64,000 bases of DNA, from NCBI RefSeq assembly GCF_910592395.1, contig NC_088315.1:8184501-8248500 (forward strand), in the 5' to 3' direction. This document shows positions 34,744-48,126 of this stretch, one piece after another. The translations under genes and the position numbers were made by a program. The number at the start of each line of letters is the position of its first letter. The first letter of the stretch is position 1. Below the pieces are notes generated by a model that worked only from the letters and a program-made list of their open reading frames with translations, was not told where the DNA came from and ran no database searches. This DNA comes from Lineus longissimus. Lineage: Eukaryota > Nemertea > Pilidiophora > Heteronemertea > Lineidae.

Positions 34744-36404
34744 CCTTTTGATGGAATATCCTCACAAGTTACGCTTGAAATCCTACTCAACCGCGGGATT
34801 CGTTTTCATAGCTTACTGCACAAATTCTACAGAAAACAGAATCACGGATCAAAAAAGGAAACGCTATGTCCGCATGAATTCACACGCGATTCAAGGCGAC
34901 AGAATCTTTTTAAGTCAGAGAGAACAAATCCAAGTACCCAGAAGAAATCACAGCATGTAAAAGATACAGAGGCTGACTGATGAAGTGTATCCTTGTAGAG
35001 TGCAGGGCGATAAAATTCAAAATTGCCTCAGCAATTTTCACACAATTTGCCACATTCAATCCAGGTTCGGAGAATACTCGCACCCCAACTTTTATCTGGG
35101 AAGTGTACATTCCATCAGTACAGGGCAGTAACACATCGATTGGTAATACTACAGACAACAATAAAGAAGTTACTGGGAACCTGAGCGTTAATAATATATA
35201 AAGCAATCGGTGTTGTTACGAATATATCCGCTACGTGAAAGTATTCGCCAACGATTATGAAAACATATGGCCTGGTCCCCTCAAGTCATGCCAAGACCAC
35301 ACTAGCTCAAGTTTGTTCCCAACTTAGTTATACACAATTTCCTATATATTCAAGTACACAGAAGCTGGAAGTTGCTAAAATCAGCTGAAACAGACCTGAA
35401 GTTGACTTCACCAAGTTCTGTAGTACCAACTATATAACCACATAATACACTCTGTGTTCTCTCCTATAAGGCTAGTGGCAAATTTGTATATTTGCCTCTG
35501 TTACTGTCATTCTTTGGCGATCAATCTACATTGAAACAATCAAAACTGTGGCCACATCGCTAACGGCACTGCATGAATATTTTAATATCCTTTTATTTTT
35601 TGTTGCTTCTACGGTGAAAAAACACGCAAATAAATGTACGACTGTGTTCTTATCCGACAATTCCCTTGAAGTCAATATTTGTGATCGGGATCAGAATGTA
35701 GGATGTAGAAACTGCATTGACACAGGTGATAGAAAGTCAGGGCCAAAATTACCAACAAGAAGGTCACTGAAGCAAAGCAGGATGGATGCAGCAGGTATGA
35801 AATGTATGGATTGGTGGATAGTAAGACTGAAAACATTACTAATCAACCATTCAAACTTCTGAAATACATAATACGCAGGAGCCCTGCCGATTCCTTAATT
35901 TATGAATATTGATTACATTCACAGATACTGACATAATCATAATAAAATGTGATTACCAGACATACATCAAGACGGATGACTTACCTAGAATAGACAAAAC
36001 GAGCAGGAAATTTTGATTAATATCATATATAATTAGATATTTAGATGAAAAAGTACATTTGTCGAAATGAGTTATCAACAAGGGAGGAGGAAATTTGAGA
36101 AAGAAAGGAAATGATATGATTTCTCGGCCCCAAAACGGCCCGAGAAGTTCAAAAGCATCACCGAGGACATTGCCCTGTACATAGTTTTTTTAGTATCGAT
36201 AAAGAGCATACTCATATAACAACTTTCTATTTAAGAGACGGAAAGTTATTCGTTAAGGAATGTTGCCTCACAAAAAGCAATAATTCATGGTCCAAATACG
36301 GGACACATTGCTGGAAGTCCATAATGCTTCCGTTAGAAATAAGACTCTTTGTGAGTACAGTTCCATAGATACCTTTGGTTATTGTATAAAAAACTGTCTG
36401 ATGA
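34744..36404. other. Non-coding stretch without recognised genes
   Basis: Nothing supported. ORFs near 34910-35206 overlap on opposite strands, and 35548-35862 (104 codons) has no known motif. Confidence 0.4.
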
Positions 36405-36630
36405 TTGAAAGAACTCCATGAACATTCAATATATCTTTCCTTAAACAACTAAAGAAATGTTGCCTTTTCACAAAAGAAACCTCCACGGCAGCAATAACTT
36501 TCGATTTTAGTAACTTTTGCCTGAAGCATCAACAACATTCTGATGAAACAACTCCACAAACATTCAATATTTTTTCCTAAGAGAGAAACATTGCCTTTTC
36601 ATGAAAGAAACCGAGACACCAGAAATAGCA
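36405..36630. repeat. Tandem duplication, period about 138 bp
   Basis: AACTCCATGAACATTCAATAT at about 36411 recurs as AACTCCACAAACATTCAATAT at about 36549. Both continue with TTTTTCC or CTTTCC, then TGCCTTTTCAxxAAAGAAACC. A weaker third piece (GAATGTTGCCTCACAAAAAGCAATAA) lies near 36258. Confidence 0.85.
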
Positions 36631-38529
36631 TAAGCATTGTTGAGAATCAGTTGTGCTCTCGTTCTAATGGCACGACAAGAGATTTTATAGAGCTTTGATC
36701 GCCGGATCAGCTACAGATCCGCGCTCGTTTCATGTTGATTGTTTTTTTAAATTCCGATTCGTTGACGATAATGAGCACTGATGCACTGTTCAATGAATTG
36801 GTTAATGTTCTAGTTTTTCCATTAAAATTAACCCTCCGCGGTCTGTGAGAGTTCTCAAACCTGAAGCTAATCACATCAATGGTAAAGTGAAATTGAGATT
36901 AATTAAAGATGAAGTCAGGCGAGGTCGAGTCGGTTTTCATTGAAATGGGAAATATTAAATCACGTTCGATCGTTTGTGGGATTTGAATGAGCAGATGTTG
37001 TAAAGATTGCTTTCTCATTATTTCTGGTAAAATAACAGCTCGCTTTTTATCATTTAAATCTCAGCAACAATGGTTTTTGTGTTATAGTATCTGTTGCGTG
37101 AGTTCAAATTGGTGTCGTCCTGATATAAACCTTGATAGTTTTCAGCACAAAACCTCATATATGAGACAAGCAAGTCTCAATAAGGGAAGTCATCCGGCAG
37201 TTTTTGTCGTGGTTAAAACGTTTCACATGCATTCACTATCTATCATCTTTGGCCACTTCCATCTAGACCTGGCATCACTGGTGGTGGTGAGCAACACCAT
37301 GGACAGATCGGTCTAGGATAGGGACTAGATTTATGAAAGCACCAGGCCCCATAGGAATGGGACTGTGAATACTTCAGAGATGCACCAGAGATAGTTTTGG
37401 AGTCACACGGTACAAATCTACATGGATGAATCTTGAAGTATGGCCCGGACAGGGCTTCGGGAAACGTTCCTAAGAGGTGTTTGAGGAGTACCACCCAGCC
37501 TCATCTAAGCCATCGTGATCATGACTGAAATATGAACACAGGAGAGAAAAAACTCCACGATCCACATTGACATCTCGCAATAGAGTGCTACTAACAGCCA
37601 TGGAGCGCTTTACTGTGCAGATCGAAAAATACATCATTTCCAATTCTGTGAATGAAAGATTGAAATGACCACACTTAGATCTGGCACAGATTCCAATGCG
37701 AGTGATATGAACTGGATGAGTTGGTACAATAACAAAGTCTGTCCAGTCTATGAGATTGGGGGCAATTTAAACGTAATACTGCAACTGCTTCCATCCCAAT
37801 TTTTCAAGTAACCATTGTCAAAACATATAATATCCGAACCAACAATGGACCAAGGGAGGGAAGATATCCCGAATTGCAGATTATGACCCAGCATACTCCA
37901 CTCAATGCAATATTTGGTACCAAATATGTCAATAAGTCACCACTTCACTTCACCATTCTGGCAGTAGAACTTATAGCTATAGCTACTTACATTGTATCCT
38001 CATGTAGCTTCAATGTCATCTTTTTCATCCCAACAAAACCAATGATCCTTCACATGCAAGTGTCGTACATGTACCAAAACTTGATTCTATCATGGTTGAA
38101 TTGTTTTCATGAGAATTTGACATTTCCACTCAATGTCGGACAGAGATCACATCGCAAACATAAGACAGCTATTGGGAGAAATTGAGTATTCGACCGACTC
38201 TGGTCAGAGTTGACACTTGGTCAATATCGCCAAAAATACATCTTGCAGGGAAAATGTCAGCTGCTTCTTGACACCCCAGAGTGCCTCTTCAGAGACCTAT
38301 GATAGTGACGGCTGTAAAGTACTTTGAAATTGACCTAAGTCAATACAAAGCACTATAGAAATGCAGAAACTATTTTTGTTTGATTCATGGACCAGCATGA
38401 CTTCAGCAATGGTGATCGGCTGGAATTGAGAAGCGTTCACATTGAGATAACACCAAGGGACCGTACTGATGATTACCTCTGTCAACACTGAAGTGAAAAG
38501 ACAGTCCAACAGCAAAGAACCTCACAATT
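36631..38529. other. Non-coding stretch without recognised genes
   Basis: No gene or repeat could be supported. ORFs of 103-109 codons at 36987-37316 and 37874-38185 carry no recognisable motif. Confidence 0.4.
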
Positions 38530-38675
38530 TTAGGACATCTTCAGGACTGACGAGGGCTGTCTTTATTAGAGAGGTGTCCTGATAACAGATGCCAAATTGA
38601 ATGGAAACAACCAGTTCACGTCCAAAACTAGTGTCCTTAATAGAGAGGTGTCTGCTAAAGGATGTTCGACTGTAT
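38530..38675 (+). mobile_element. Palindromic MITE-like element, 5'-truncated copy
   Basis: It begins inside the family (AGGACATCTTCAGGACTGAC), continues GAGAGGTGTCCTGATAACAG and AAATTGAATGGAAACAACCA, and ends GAGGTGTCTGCTAAAGGATG then TTCGACTGTA. The first terminal repeat is mostly missing. Its inner block matches the copy at 2922 closely. Confidence 0.85.
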
Positions 38676-39073
38676 TTCGAGTTGGTGTAACCTTTTGAAA
38701 AGTTATAAGACATAAGCGTCAACTTCAGGTCAATTTCAAGCCACATCCAGGGGCCACCTTGACATAACCTTGTAAGGACCACATCAAGAGGTGTATAGTA
38801 CATTGACACATGGGTATCACATTCGCCTCCTCACCAATGTTTGTCTTGGTTTTCCAATTTCAAAATATCCGACGCTACATCCCAGACCAAGTATTGGGAA
38901 TCGATACAAGTGTCGGAGTCTCAGTGCCGATGTCAGACCCATATCATGCAAAAGCCAGAGCTAGTGCCAGTCCAAGCTGTCTCAGATCTTTTAACTGGCA
39001 GCTTCGTATCAGGGGTTGTGGTCTGAATTTTTTGTTACGTTATCTCAGAAAAGGTCAGCAGGAAAAAAACACC

Positions 39074-39352
39074 TCTTCTACAAGGACACTCATTTCAAAG
39101 TAAGTCTACTTCCAGTTACTTGACCGAGTGTCAAGACCTGCCCTCCTGGCTTTATCGAGTACTATGTAAACTTTGTTAGTGCCGCATCAGCATTATCATG
39201 AGACACTTACTCATCTTCTATGAGGACACTCATTTCAAAGTTAGTTTACTGCCGGTTTACTTGACCTTGTGTCAAGATCTGACCCCTTGGCTTATACAGT
39301 ACATGTACATGTACCATGTAAACTTTGCATCGGTATTATCAAGAGACACTCG
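39074..39352. repeat. Tandem duplication, period 140 bp
   Basis: TCTTCTACAAGGACACTCAT at 39074 and TCTTCTATGAGGACACTCAT at 39214 start two copies. Both continue TTCAAAGTxAGTxTACT, TTACTTGACC, TGTCAAGA and ATGTAAACTTTG, and end at a TATCAxGAGACACT block. The second copy holds a small GTACAT expansion (TACATGTACATGTACC). Confidence 0.9.
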
Positions 39353-42300
39353 CTTTCATTCATGAGAAAGTCAACCAAAACAAAGACTTCCAAGAGTCAA
39401 GGTATAAAATACACAAGCGCTTGAGCAGAAGGAGAATGGTACGATTTCAAAGGATCCGCATCAAACGCTTCAAGCTTTTAATCCATCAGAGGACAAACCT
39501 ATCTTGAGTGTGCAAAAAGTCCTCTTGAGATATGCATATCGCACCAGATCAAAGAAGGGGTTAAGGGCGCATGATCTTATCCAAATGGCAACAACAAGAG
39601 CATTAGCAGAGAGGCATATGCTACAATTTCAAAGGATAGCATGGAGTAGCTCACCCACAGCTTTCTAAGCTCCGCACAGAGGAGCTGAGTAAATATCTTT
39701 CAAGCCATAAACGTGGCACATCAGAGGGTAGCGTGCGTGTAACATCAGATTATGAACTTGAGAGGCAGGCAGATGCATCAGTAACTCCTATTCTGATGAA
39801 TGCTGACATTATTTTTTGTTATTCCTTCTCGTTGAATCAGGATTTTGGGACAAATGATGTATAAATCACTCGAGTCTATTATTAAATCCATTGCAAGGTT
39901 TGCTAACTTTCTCCATAAAAGTGTAGACGTTTTCAACCGAAACTCCGACTTGAGTGCTGCAGATTGCATCTGTTTACTCTTTGTCGACAAGAGAATCCTA
40001 CACAAGGTGCTTCAACCATGCCACAGACCTTTTAGTGGCAGTCCACAGGACTTGTCATTTTCGTTAAAGGCAAGACCACAGCACCACACAGTGCCTTCTG
40101 TTGTAGTTTCGGGACCAATGAACTTCCTGCACAGGACAAGTCAAGAATTGTCTTGGGTGACATTATACACGTAACGATCAAAGTGTAGTCTATGCCTGAA
40201 GTTACTTGCAGACGTTACATGAAGTAATACCATATTCCAGCACTGCATGGCGCTGTGGTCCAGCCTTAAATGAAAATGGCACGTCTTGTATTGAATGATA
40301 CTTTGCTATCGTGTATGTTGCCCTCTGGTAAGACGCTTAGCTTCAATTTCACCTGTGTTCTTTGAACCAGACATGAAATATCCCACGCCTGAAAGAGTAA
40401 ATTGGCAATATGACCCAGCCTCGAGTGGCCCGACCCTCACCACCGCTGTGTAAATGTGATCATTCATCTCTGGCAGTGTACCTTGCTATTACTGGGTACC
40501 ACTCAATAGCCATGTTAGCTCTCAAATAAGTCATCGGAGCTAATCAGTATAAAGTGACCATTAATTATGCGATCACTTCGCTAATCCACGGAGCAAGTGC
40601 TGCTGTTTACGCGACTCGCTGCTGGACTTATTGCTGCCTAAGGGGTGAGGTGGTTCTGCTGTTCTGGTATTATGTCTCACAGCTGTTGTCGCAGTTACCA
40701 ACGAAGGCAAGGAAGTTGTAGCTGTGTTCAGTCGTGGATGGTAGCCCGGACGGTTTACCCGCTGTCGAACCCCCAAATACCACCAATGTGGTGATGCCAA
40801 CACGATTGTATCGGTCAGGACATGTCTTCTTATATACCTCTTTCTTCAAATTACGCCTCCATTAACAAACTAATGGCCATCGCCATACCCAGACTTCCGC
40901 GCTACTCCTCAATTTCCATCTTGCAAAAAAACCATTTCCTTTATAATTTGACGATAAAATAAAATATCGTCCGTCCTTTTATATTTGGAGCGGATACTAA
41001 TAAACTCTAACAAGCTATGTCTGCAAAAATGTACATGCGGATGGTCTCCTGTTGTCGATTTATCAAAGACGCAGTTAATTTCCCATCTGGGGTTCTCGAT
41101 TAATTACGTTCATTTGATCTTTGACGGCAGGTGTGTAGATGAGGCAACGCCTTGCTAATGATGCTCGTGTTCGACTTGGTGGGGGGGAGCTGAGCTTTGA
41201 TTTTGGCTTGCTGGGGTTCTTATCGATGTTCATATTTGACAGATTCACCATTTTCTACAAAGGAAGATATGAAGTGATTAGAACTCTAACTGTGTCATCT
41301 AGAATAATCATTGGTCCCTTTGCCAGATGGCTTAGGGTCAGCAACCCCTATTGGGTCAAGATGAGTCATTCCATCATGGGTACCGATGCTATGACTCACT
41401 GATACCATAATGGACCACCTGTTGGTGACTGACGTGCCATAGCTGATCTATTCTCAGTCGAAACTAAATAACTTTTCTTCTGACTGCATGTGTTATCAAA
41501 AGTTGAATCAATCTGTTTCAATTTGCACAGAATCATAGCAAACAATCTAATTGCCAGCAAGACTGCAGGACATAAAATTTAAAGAAGCATAGCTGTTCCA
41601 GTGATATACCACCAAATCCAGACTGTCTCCCTGAATGCACTACCATAAACCCTGGCCTTTGTCTTCCTAAGGGATTATCATGTCAACAAACCAGCATCAA
41701 ACACTGACCTGAACCTACTCGCTCGACTTTGATGTTGATAATACCATCGAAAAGCATCCTTCCGTCTCTCTCCCTATAGAACAGCATTGTCATTAGCGGC
41801 ATCAAAAAGCAATGGTTCTATAATCATTGGTGGACGTAGGGTAGGACAGCAGTTTGCCATTGTTCTTAAGAGTGGTTCACTAAAATAGCTTCATTTGTCA
41901 ATTCACTTGTTGGGCTTGACAAAGAGCGGGATGCATTTGGGAAAACAACAATATCTTTTCAAGGAAGATTCGTTCATTTCTTTTGGCCGCTGTTGTGACA
42001 TTTCAAATAATGCTCTCAACTCTCAATGGACTGTATTTGCCTTGCGGTCCAGTGCGTTTATTTTTTGTCCGATTTTGAAAATTTAAAGTTCAATGGAGCG
42101 CTGCGGCATAGATCTTTCTGTTTCTGCTATCAAATTAAACCCTTCTTAGGAGAGGAATAAGTGGAAATCCTCAAATACTACACTACACTATATCACTGAC
42201 ATATAATTGATAAGAAATAGTATTCCTGGTGGCCAACACAATCCACCGACAAAGGACACAGGGCCTAGTAGCTTGGCTCTCCGTCACCATGGAAACAAGC

Positions 42301-44088
42301 TCAGTACTAGACGCAATGTGACATACTGCTGTATCAATATCTTAACCTATCATCGTAAAGCCTACAACCATCAGGGCAACCTTATCCTATTTAGATAGGT
42401 AAATGTCATCTCTAGGTTTAGCACCAGCTATTAGAACATGTTTCAACTCGAGAAAGAAGGGCACATCTCAAGATGGAAGTATTTTCATTATTGTTGCAAC
42501 CTGTGACTTTTTCTTATTTTTACTTTCTCACCTGTCGAATCATAATAAACTTTACCCGCAATAAATATCGCACGTCTGGGGGAAAAAATAGCTTGGGGGC
42601 GGTGCGCTTTAATCCAAAAACATCCCATCTACAAACAGCATTCTGTCATTGACAAAATTGCACGAGAGGACAACCAAATGTTGAAATTTGACTCTTTGCC
42701 GCGTTCCATCTCAACATCACACAACCCACTTGTCTCTCACACTATCAGGTTAGCAATTTGCCTCCAAACAGAACCTTTGACGAAACTTATTTTCCCATTA
42801 CACATCGAGGAGGACCGCGACTTCCGATATTGTAGACATTTTGACAATGCTAATTGAGCATGGCCAGTATTCTTGACCAAATGTCAGAAGCTATTGCCCT
42901 ACATCAAATGTAACACAAGAGTTTTCTCCTTCATGCAAAGGACTATCTGATTTTCCAATATTTTTTGGGGCAGCAGCTTCCAAGATAGACATAATGATAT
43001 CTCTTATAAACCAGCCAATAGGTGAGGCGAAGACGAAAATGGCAATTAGGACAGGAAACTGGTCCAAGTTATTCGGAATGGTGTCTCTATCAAAAGTGAT
43101 ACACAGCTTTTTATTCAGAGTGCTCACCTTCAACACATAGAAGTACTTCCCATCTACAGGCAGAAGCTCCTTAAGCCATTTTTAATCAGAATGTTTATGA
43201 GAGTGTTCACATAACAGGAAGTTTCAATTTAGTCAGTAGTAAGAAAGCAGCTCGTAAAATGACTTATTTGTTCACTCATCACAGCCTGCTTCTCTACTAA
43301 TATTTAAAGACCCCAATTTCAGTTTCGTTCTTCCATCTCCCAGATCTGAACTCTACATCGACTTCAGCCTTCAAGCTCTACAGAAAACAACCAGCCCTTC
43401 TCACATGTCCATGGAGCTAAGATAATACCGATGGCCATCCATCTTCCAAATCTCGCCCAAGAATCTTCTCAATAGAATACCCGCCTCTTATGATTGATTG
43501 GAAATCCTGATAGAACGCCCCGAGGTGCACATCCCATCGAGATCGTGGTCACTGCGGAATTGAGACGCGTGTACATTTCGTAAAGCTTTGACTTGTCGGT
43601 TTCTGGCTCGTGACTGACCCTTCGACAAAGATCAGCCGGTGGTCAGTAAACAACACTTCCTCGTAATTGCTGTCAACAAAGGACGATTTTTAAACCGAAA
43701 TCTCGCACATCCTCTTGGAGTTCTTAAGAATACATGTAGGATACAAGAAGGCATTGTATTTATTGAAATTCTGAAGCTTTGAAGCTGGAAGTTCGGAAAG
43801 GTGTTCCTTGCGGGTCAAAGAAGTTTCCACAATTAAACTGATATTACTGTCGGAATTTTTTTTACCTAAAAGTTGTCATCAAATCTTTTTAAACATAGAA
43901 TTTGACCTGGAGAATAAAAGTCAGTCTCTGCTGACCATCATTATGGTTTTGCTGAGAAAAAGTGCAAGTCTGATCGTTTTAAATCGTATTAGTTTGAGTC
44001 CAAACGTTTTGTATGTTGCTAACTTTTGCAAAAGTCATTCTATGCAGAGCTGTTTACCCAGTACCATGCACCTTGTTTTCATGTTGAA
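39353..44088. other. Non-coding stretch; GC-rich minus-strand ORF at 40803-40573
   Basis: No assigned gene. The minus-strand ORF 40803-40573 (76 codons, ending SSSESRKQQHLLRGLAK and a TGA stop) is in the most CpG-rich patch of the area. It has no known domain and no splice-site support. The remainder shows no repeats I could define. Confidence 0.3.
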
Positions 44089-44200
44089 CAGTCTTCTAAC
44101 AACTATAATCAACAAAGCATTTTCAAAGTACTGACTGCTGGCTCCAGTCTTCTAACAACTATACTCAACAAGATGTTTTCAAGCTACTAATTGCCAGATC
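44089..44200. repeat. Tandem duplication, period 56 bp
   Basis: CAGTCTTCTAACAACTATAA at 44089 recurs at 44145 with CAGTCTTCTAACAACTATAC. Both continue TCAACAAxxxxTTTTCAA and end in an ACTGCTGGCTC or ATTGCCAGATC block. Confidence 0.95.
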
Positions 44201-44357
44201 TATGGCTTAAATGACGGGGCTCATAATCTCGATGTTGCTAAGGACTTGATGGCCGAGTTGATGACTCAATCAATGTTTTTTTCTCTCAAATCAATTATGA
44301 ATACTTCATCATTATTTTCTAATTAGGGTGTACACCCAGCTATGAACACGCTTAAAG

Positions 44358-44533
44358 TACAGTAGAACCTCTCGATCAAGACACCCTTGGGACAGACAAG
44401 TACTGTCTTAAAAGGTGTCCTGATTACAGAGGTCAGACTGAATGATAATGACCAATTCAGGACTGAAAGTGGTGTCTTTAATAGAGATGGTGTCCTGCTA
44501 AGAGAGGTGTCAGCAAAGGGAGGTTCAGCTGTA
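44358..44533 (+). mobile_element. Palindromic MITE-like element, full-length, TA-flanked
   Basis: About 176 bp bounded by TA: left end TACAGTAGAACCTCTCGATC, right end GGAGGTTCAGCTGTA, which are inverted repeats. Inside are GACACCCTTGGGACAGACAA, AAGGTGTCCTGATTACAGAG, a spacer with CAATTCAGGACTGAAAG, and GAGAGGTGTCAGCAAAGG. TA target sites and CAGT-N-G-starting ends are known for pogo/Tigger and related Tc1/mariner MITEs. The superfamily assignment is inference, as no transposase is present. Confidence 0.88.
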
Positions 44534-46543
44534 TTGCTCGTGTGCAATGGGCTTTAAAGACTTGACCCACCAGTAAGATAATCACAGTTCATAGTCAGAT
44601 AAGTTTTCAGGGTTCAACAGGCTTGGTGAAGATACATGAACAGCAATGTGCCTATCTCACAGTCACCGTCAACCCATCTTGAACCTCATGGTCTATACCC
44701 CCTTTAAATGTAGCCGTGATCTTGATAAGATGCGAAAACCTTGGTGGTCAAGTTGCCATCAAACTACCCGCATGCAACTGCTTTCAATCACAAACATACA
44801 ACAAACACGGTGATCCAGCCGTCTCTAGGCAGCATTATCTCCGCTCCTGCCTCTGCCATGGTGAGACCGCTTATCAATAAAAGCCGTCTCCTGAATCTGT
44901 AATTGATAGTTTAATCTGACGACCTCACAAACTCGACTCGTAAACTATCAACACACGTTTGGGAGTGCAGCAAATGCCAAGTATGGGACGAAACCTCCCA
45001 AGACCTCTTTTTTGGTCACGATGGTTGAAGCAAGAGTGGTGGGTTAGGGAAACCCCCAAGCATTGCCCATTTCCATGACATCTTTACCCCAGTGGGTTCA
45101 ATCAAACATCCCCACCTTAATACCCATGCAGTTCCTTTGAGACTGTTTAAAGGAACGTTGCCATTTTGTCCTTAAAGGGACTGTGCAATTTTGGATCATG
45201 TATGTCGATCAAGACACCTCAATTACCATATTGAAATTTGATTGTTGCCTAATTTCCAAATGAATTGGTAAAAGATAATATATATTTGGCAAAATGAATG
45301 ACCATATTTCAATGTACCTTACTCGATCTGTCCTTTGATTGTTTTTCATGTAAGCATTGCCACGCAGAGTGTAGGTCTATACTATTTCAACCACAAAATC
45401 TTACAAACGTTCTAAATCTCCCCTCGTCCACAAAAGACCAAACAACTTTGTCCGCACCATTTTCTCATCATCTTCCAATGAAATCATCATTACAATATCC
45501 TTATTTTCATTTCCATAGCAACAGGACACTTGCTTGACACGTTATTAAATAAACTTGCGCATGAAATATGCCTGGAGATTTATCTTTTATCTCGACAACA
45601 TGAATATTACCTCGCTTATAATTTACGTGACACTTTGACTCTTATTCTTGCCAGATTAAGGCATTCAGTGGGCACATTCTGTCACCTAATTACACTTAAA
45701 GAATGAAATAAATTAGATTCCTCATAAGACGAACACAAAAATAACTGATTTCTAAGCCAGCAAGGTCACTGATTACAACCTAGCTTGCGAGATAGACTGA
45801 AGATAGAGCAGTAAGGTTGCTTTTATGTTTAAAAGCTAAAGTTCGGGGTTTATCGTCCTATACAACTAGGGTAGAGGTTTTCATCCGAATTAACACTTCA
45901 ACCAAGTCTATTTTGTGAAACCATTCAGTAGACCTGAGACGAGCTGCTCAATCAGCGCTGAGATGTTTAAATTGTTTATTTTCCCTGAATCAGCCACTGC
46001 ACTGATATGTCACTTGTAAAGTATGAACTTAATTTAACAGGTCTTCTTTCATTTCAGGTCAATTGTGTTGTTGATTTGAAGATCTGGGCTTCCTCATCAG
46101 CCAAAAATTGAACTGAATGCACTTCACTGCCAATACATCTTTTTAACACTCTTAAAGAAACGACTATTTTTCTTCAACTTTTTAATCAATTTGGAAATTC
46201 AATAACTTGAGCAATTTCCTGTTATAAAAGCTTACGCCAAGACAATGAACAGGTAGAAAACTTAAGATTATTACCCACTTTCCGTTTAAGATGCAATCAT
46301 CGGAGATCAAAGACAACATCTAGGTGCGTCATCTACTGTGTCTGACCACAGTTTTGTTGGGAATCACTAAAAGTGAGAAGTTTAATCAAGCGAAGAAATA
46401 AGGAAGACTTGCAGAGACATCTACCAAAGATAATGAACATTTTCAGTGCTTCCATCTATCATGAAATTAATGAACTGAACATTCATCAAAGATGATCGAG
46501 ATAACACAACCATGATCATGATCGGAGGCAAAGTGCTGAGGCA
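44534..46543. other. Non-coding stretch without recognised genes
   Basis: No supported gene. An 11-bp perfect inverted repeat (TTGATAGTTTA at 44903 and TAAACTATCAA at 44941, 27-nt loop) is visible, but is of a size expected by chance in 64 kb. Confidence 0.4.
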
Positions 46544-46559
46544 CCCCCCCCCCCCCCCC
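46544..46559 (+). repeat. 16-base C run
   Basis: Pure C homopolymer. A 12-base C run is at 50679-50690 and an 11-base G run at 25156-25166. These are the only long G/C homopolymers in an otherwise A+T-rich window. Confidence 0.9.
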
Positions 46560-47014
46560 GTTACATGTGTGCATGAATAAGTACCAGATACAGCAACAGA
46601 TTCAGGCATGTGCATGTGGAACCAGACACAAAATTCTGAAAATTTTTGTTCAAACTTCTGCTGCTACCGGAGCTGATTCAAAGGATAAGGATAAGATGAG
46701 GAGGACCCATGTATTAGGTCCCGTGGCACTGTGTGGCTTCATTTTGGACTCCTTCCCAATTGATTTCATTTTCTGCAGCAATAGTTCCATCACTGTAACA
46801 AAGGTGCCAGCACAACTGACTCGCACTTACGTTTTTAGAACTAATAGGTTTAAAATTAACTAACAATTTCCCAAACGAGATCCGATATAAAAGACCCAAT
46901 AAAAACTGCACCTAAACCTCTCATTAGTGAATACAATGAAGTGTCAACCCCAAGATAATTTAACTGTGAAAAATAAACAACAACAAACAAAATGTGCTGA
47001 CTTTATAACAAGGT

Positions 47015-47310
47015 CAATAACTTTGTATAGTAAATATTGACAAGTTATCTTATTACTTTTTTGCTGAGTAGTGTGTTTTTACCGAGTTGTTTGCTGTCTT
47101 AAGAAGATGATAACTTTACTTTACATTTTTGAGCCAAATGTGTTCAAGTGGCAAAATTAATTTGACTTAACCAAACTTTTGATATTAAATATTGACAAAT
47201 CATGATATTACTTTTTTCTTTGTTTGCTTTTTTTTAAAGATAATCATTTTCCCACACTTTTTTCGAGCAGAACGTGTTCAAGTGGCAACTTCATTTCGAT
47301 TGCTACTTGA
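47015..47310. repeat. Tandem duplication, period about 134-155 bp
   Basis: TAAATATTGACAAG followed by TATTACTTTTTT occurs at 47031 and, as TAAATATTGACAAA, at 47186. AAAGATAATCATTTT-like text and GTGTTCAAGTGGCAA at 47140 and 47274 follow. The differing offsets show an indel between copies. A possible third remnant (ACTTGACATGTTTGATAATA) lies near 47305. Confidence 0.85.
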
Positions 47311-48126
47311 CATGTTTGATAATATATCTTAAAGGTGACAAACATTTATCATACTCCACTTTGAACGTCGTCTCAAAAGTGACTTTTTGGAGTGATCTCT
47401 TCACAGGGCTTTGGGCAACATATTCAAACATTGACAACACAGATAACAAATGTTCAGCAGGTTTTGGGAAAAACAGTGGAGTATATCGGAGTTTAGCTGA
47501 AATTATTGCTGTTCAATAAGCGAAATCGGCCTTCTGTCAAAACAGTTGTAGTGATTCTAAGGGCTAGTCGCACCAATTGCTAGTTTCAACAACACTGGTG
47601 GTGTCCTTGGTTATGGCTTAGGTTCCGGGCTATAGGTGTGAACCCTAGCCTAGTTGCTTGCCCCAGGCCTGAACCGACATGAGCACTGTGTAATGAGCAG
47701 CTCCTTGTTACCCCGATAAATTATGCGAAAATAGCCAAAAGCTTTGCTAGCACTTAAGAGGAGACATCTGACGGCTTGAAACCAAACAAACTATATACAC
47801 AGAGCCACCTGGGAAGTGTCTGTCACACTAAGATATTGATCCCCAGATGAGAGTGATTCAGCATGAGTAATCAGTATTGAGTCTCTTCCTCGGCTAGAAA
47901 GACCGGCCTCTGCTTCATTGATCCACGCTCCCATACACTCCAAATGAATGTGTGTACCAGTATGCCAATTGTTGCTATTAACCCCTTGAGAGGTGGGGGC
48001 GTGCTGTGAAACGATATTGTACTCAGAGTTGGAGGAGTCTCATTTTTCCAATCGAGACCATAAGAGCTGCATCACTGAATAGATCAGAAGCATCACGTTG
48101 TTGGCTAGAACACTTCATTCTTTAGG
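47311..48126. other. Non-coding stretch without recognised genes
   Basis: No gene, RNA or repeat supported. Confidence 0.4.

Noticed and set aside
44903-44951. 11-bp inverted repeat as a structured RNA
   Set aside because: Perfect stems of this length with a loop of about 27 nt are expected by chance in a window this size.
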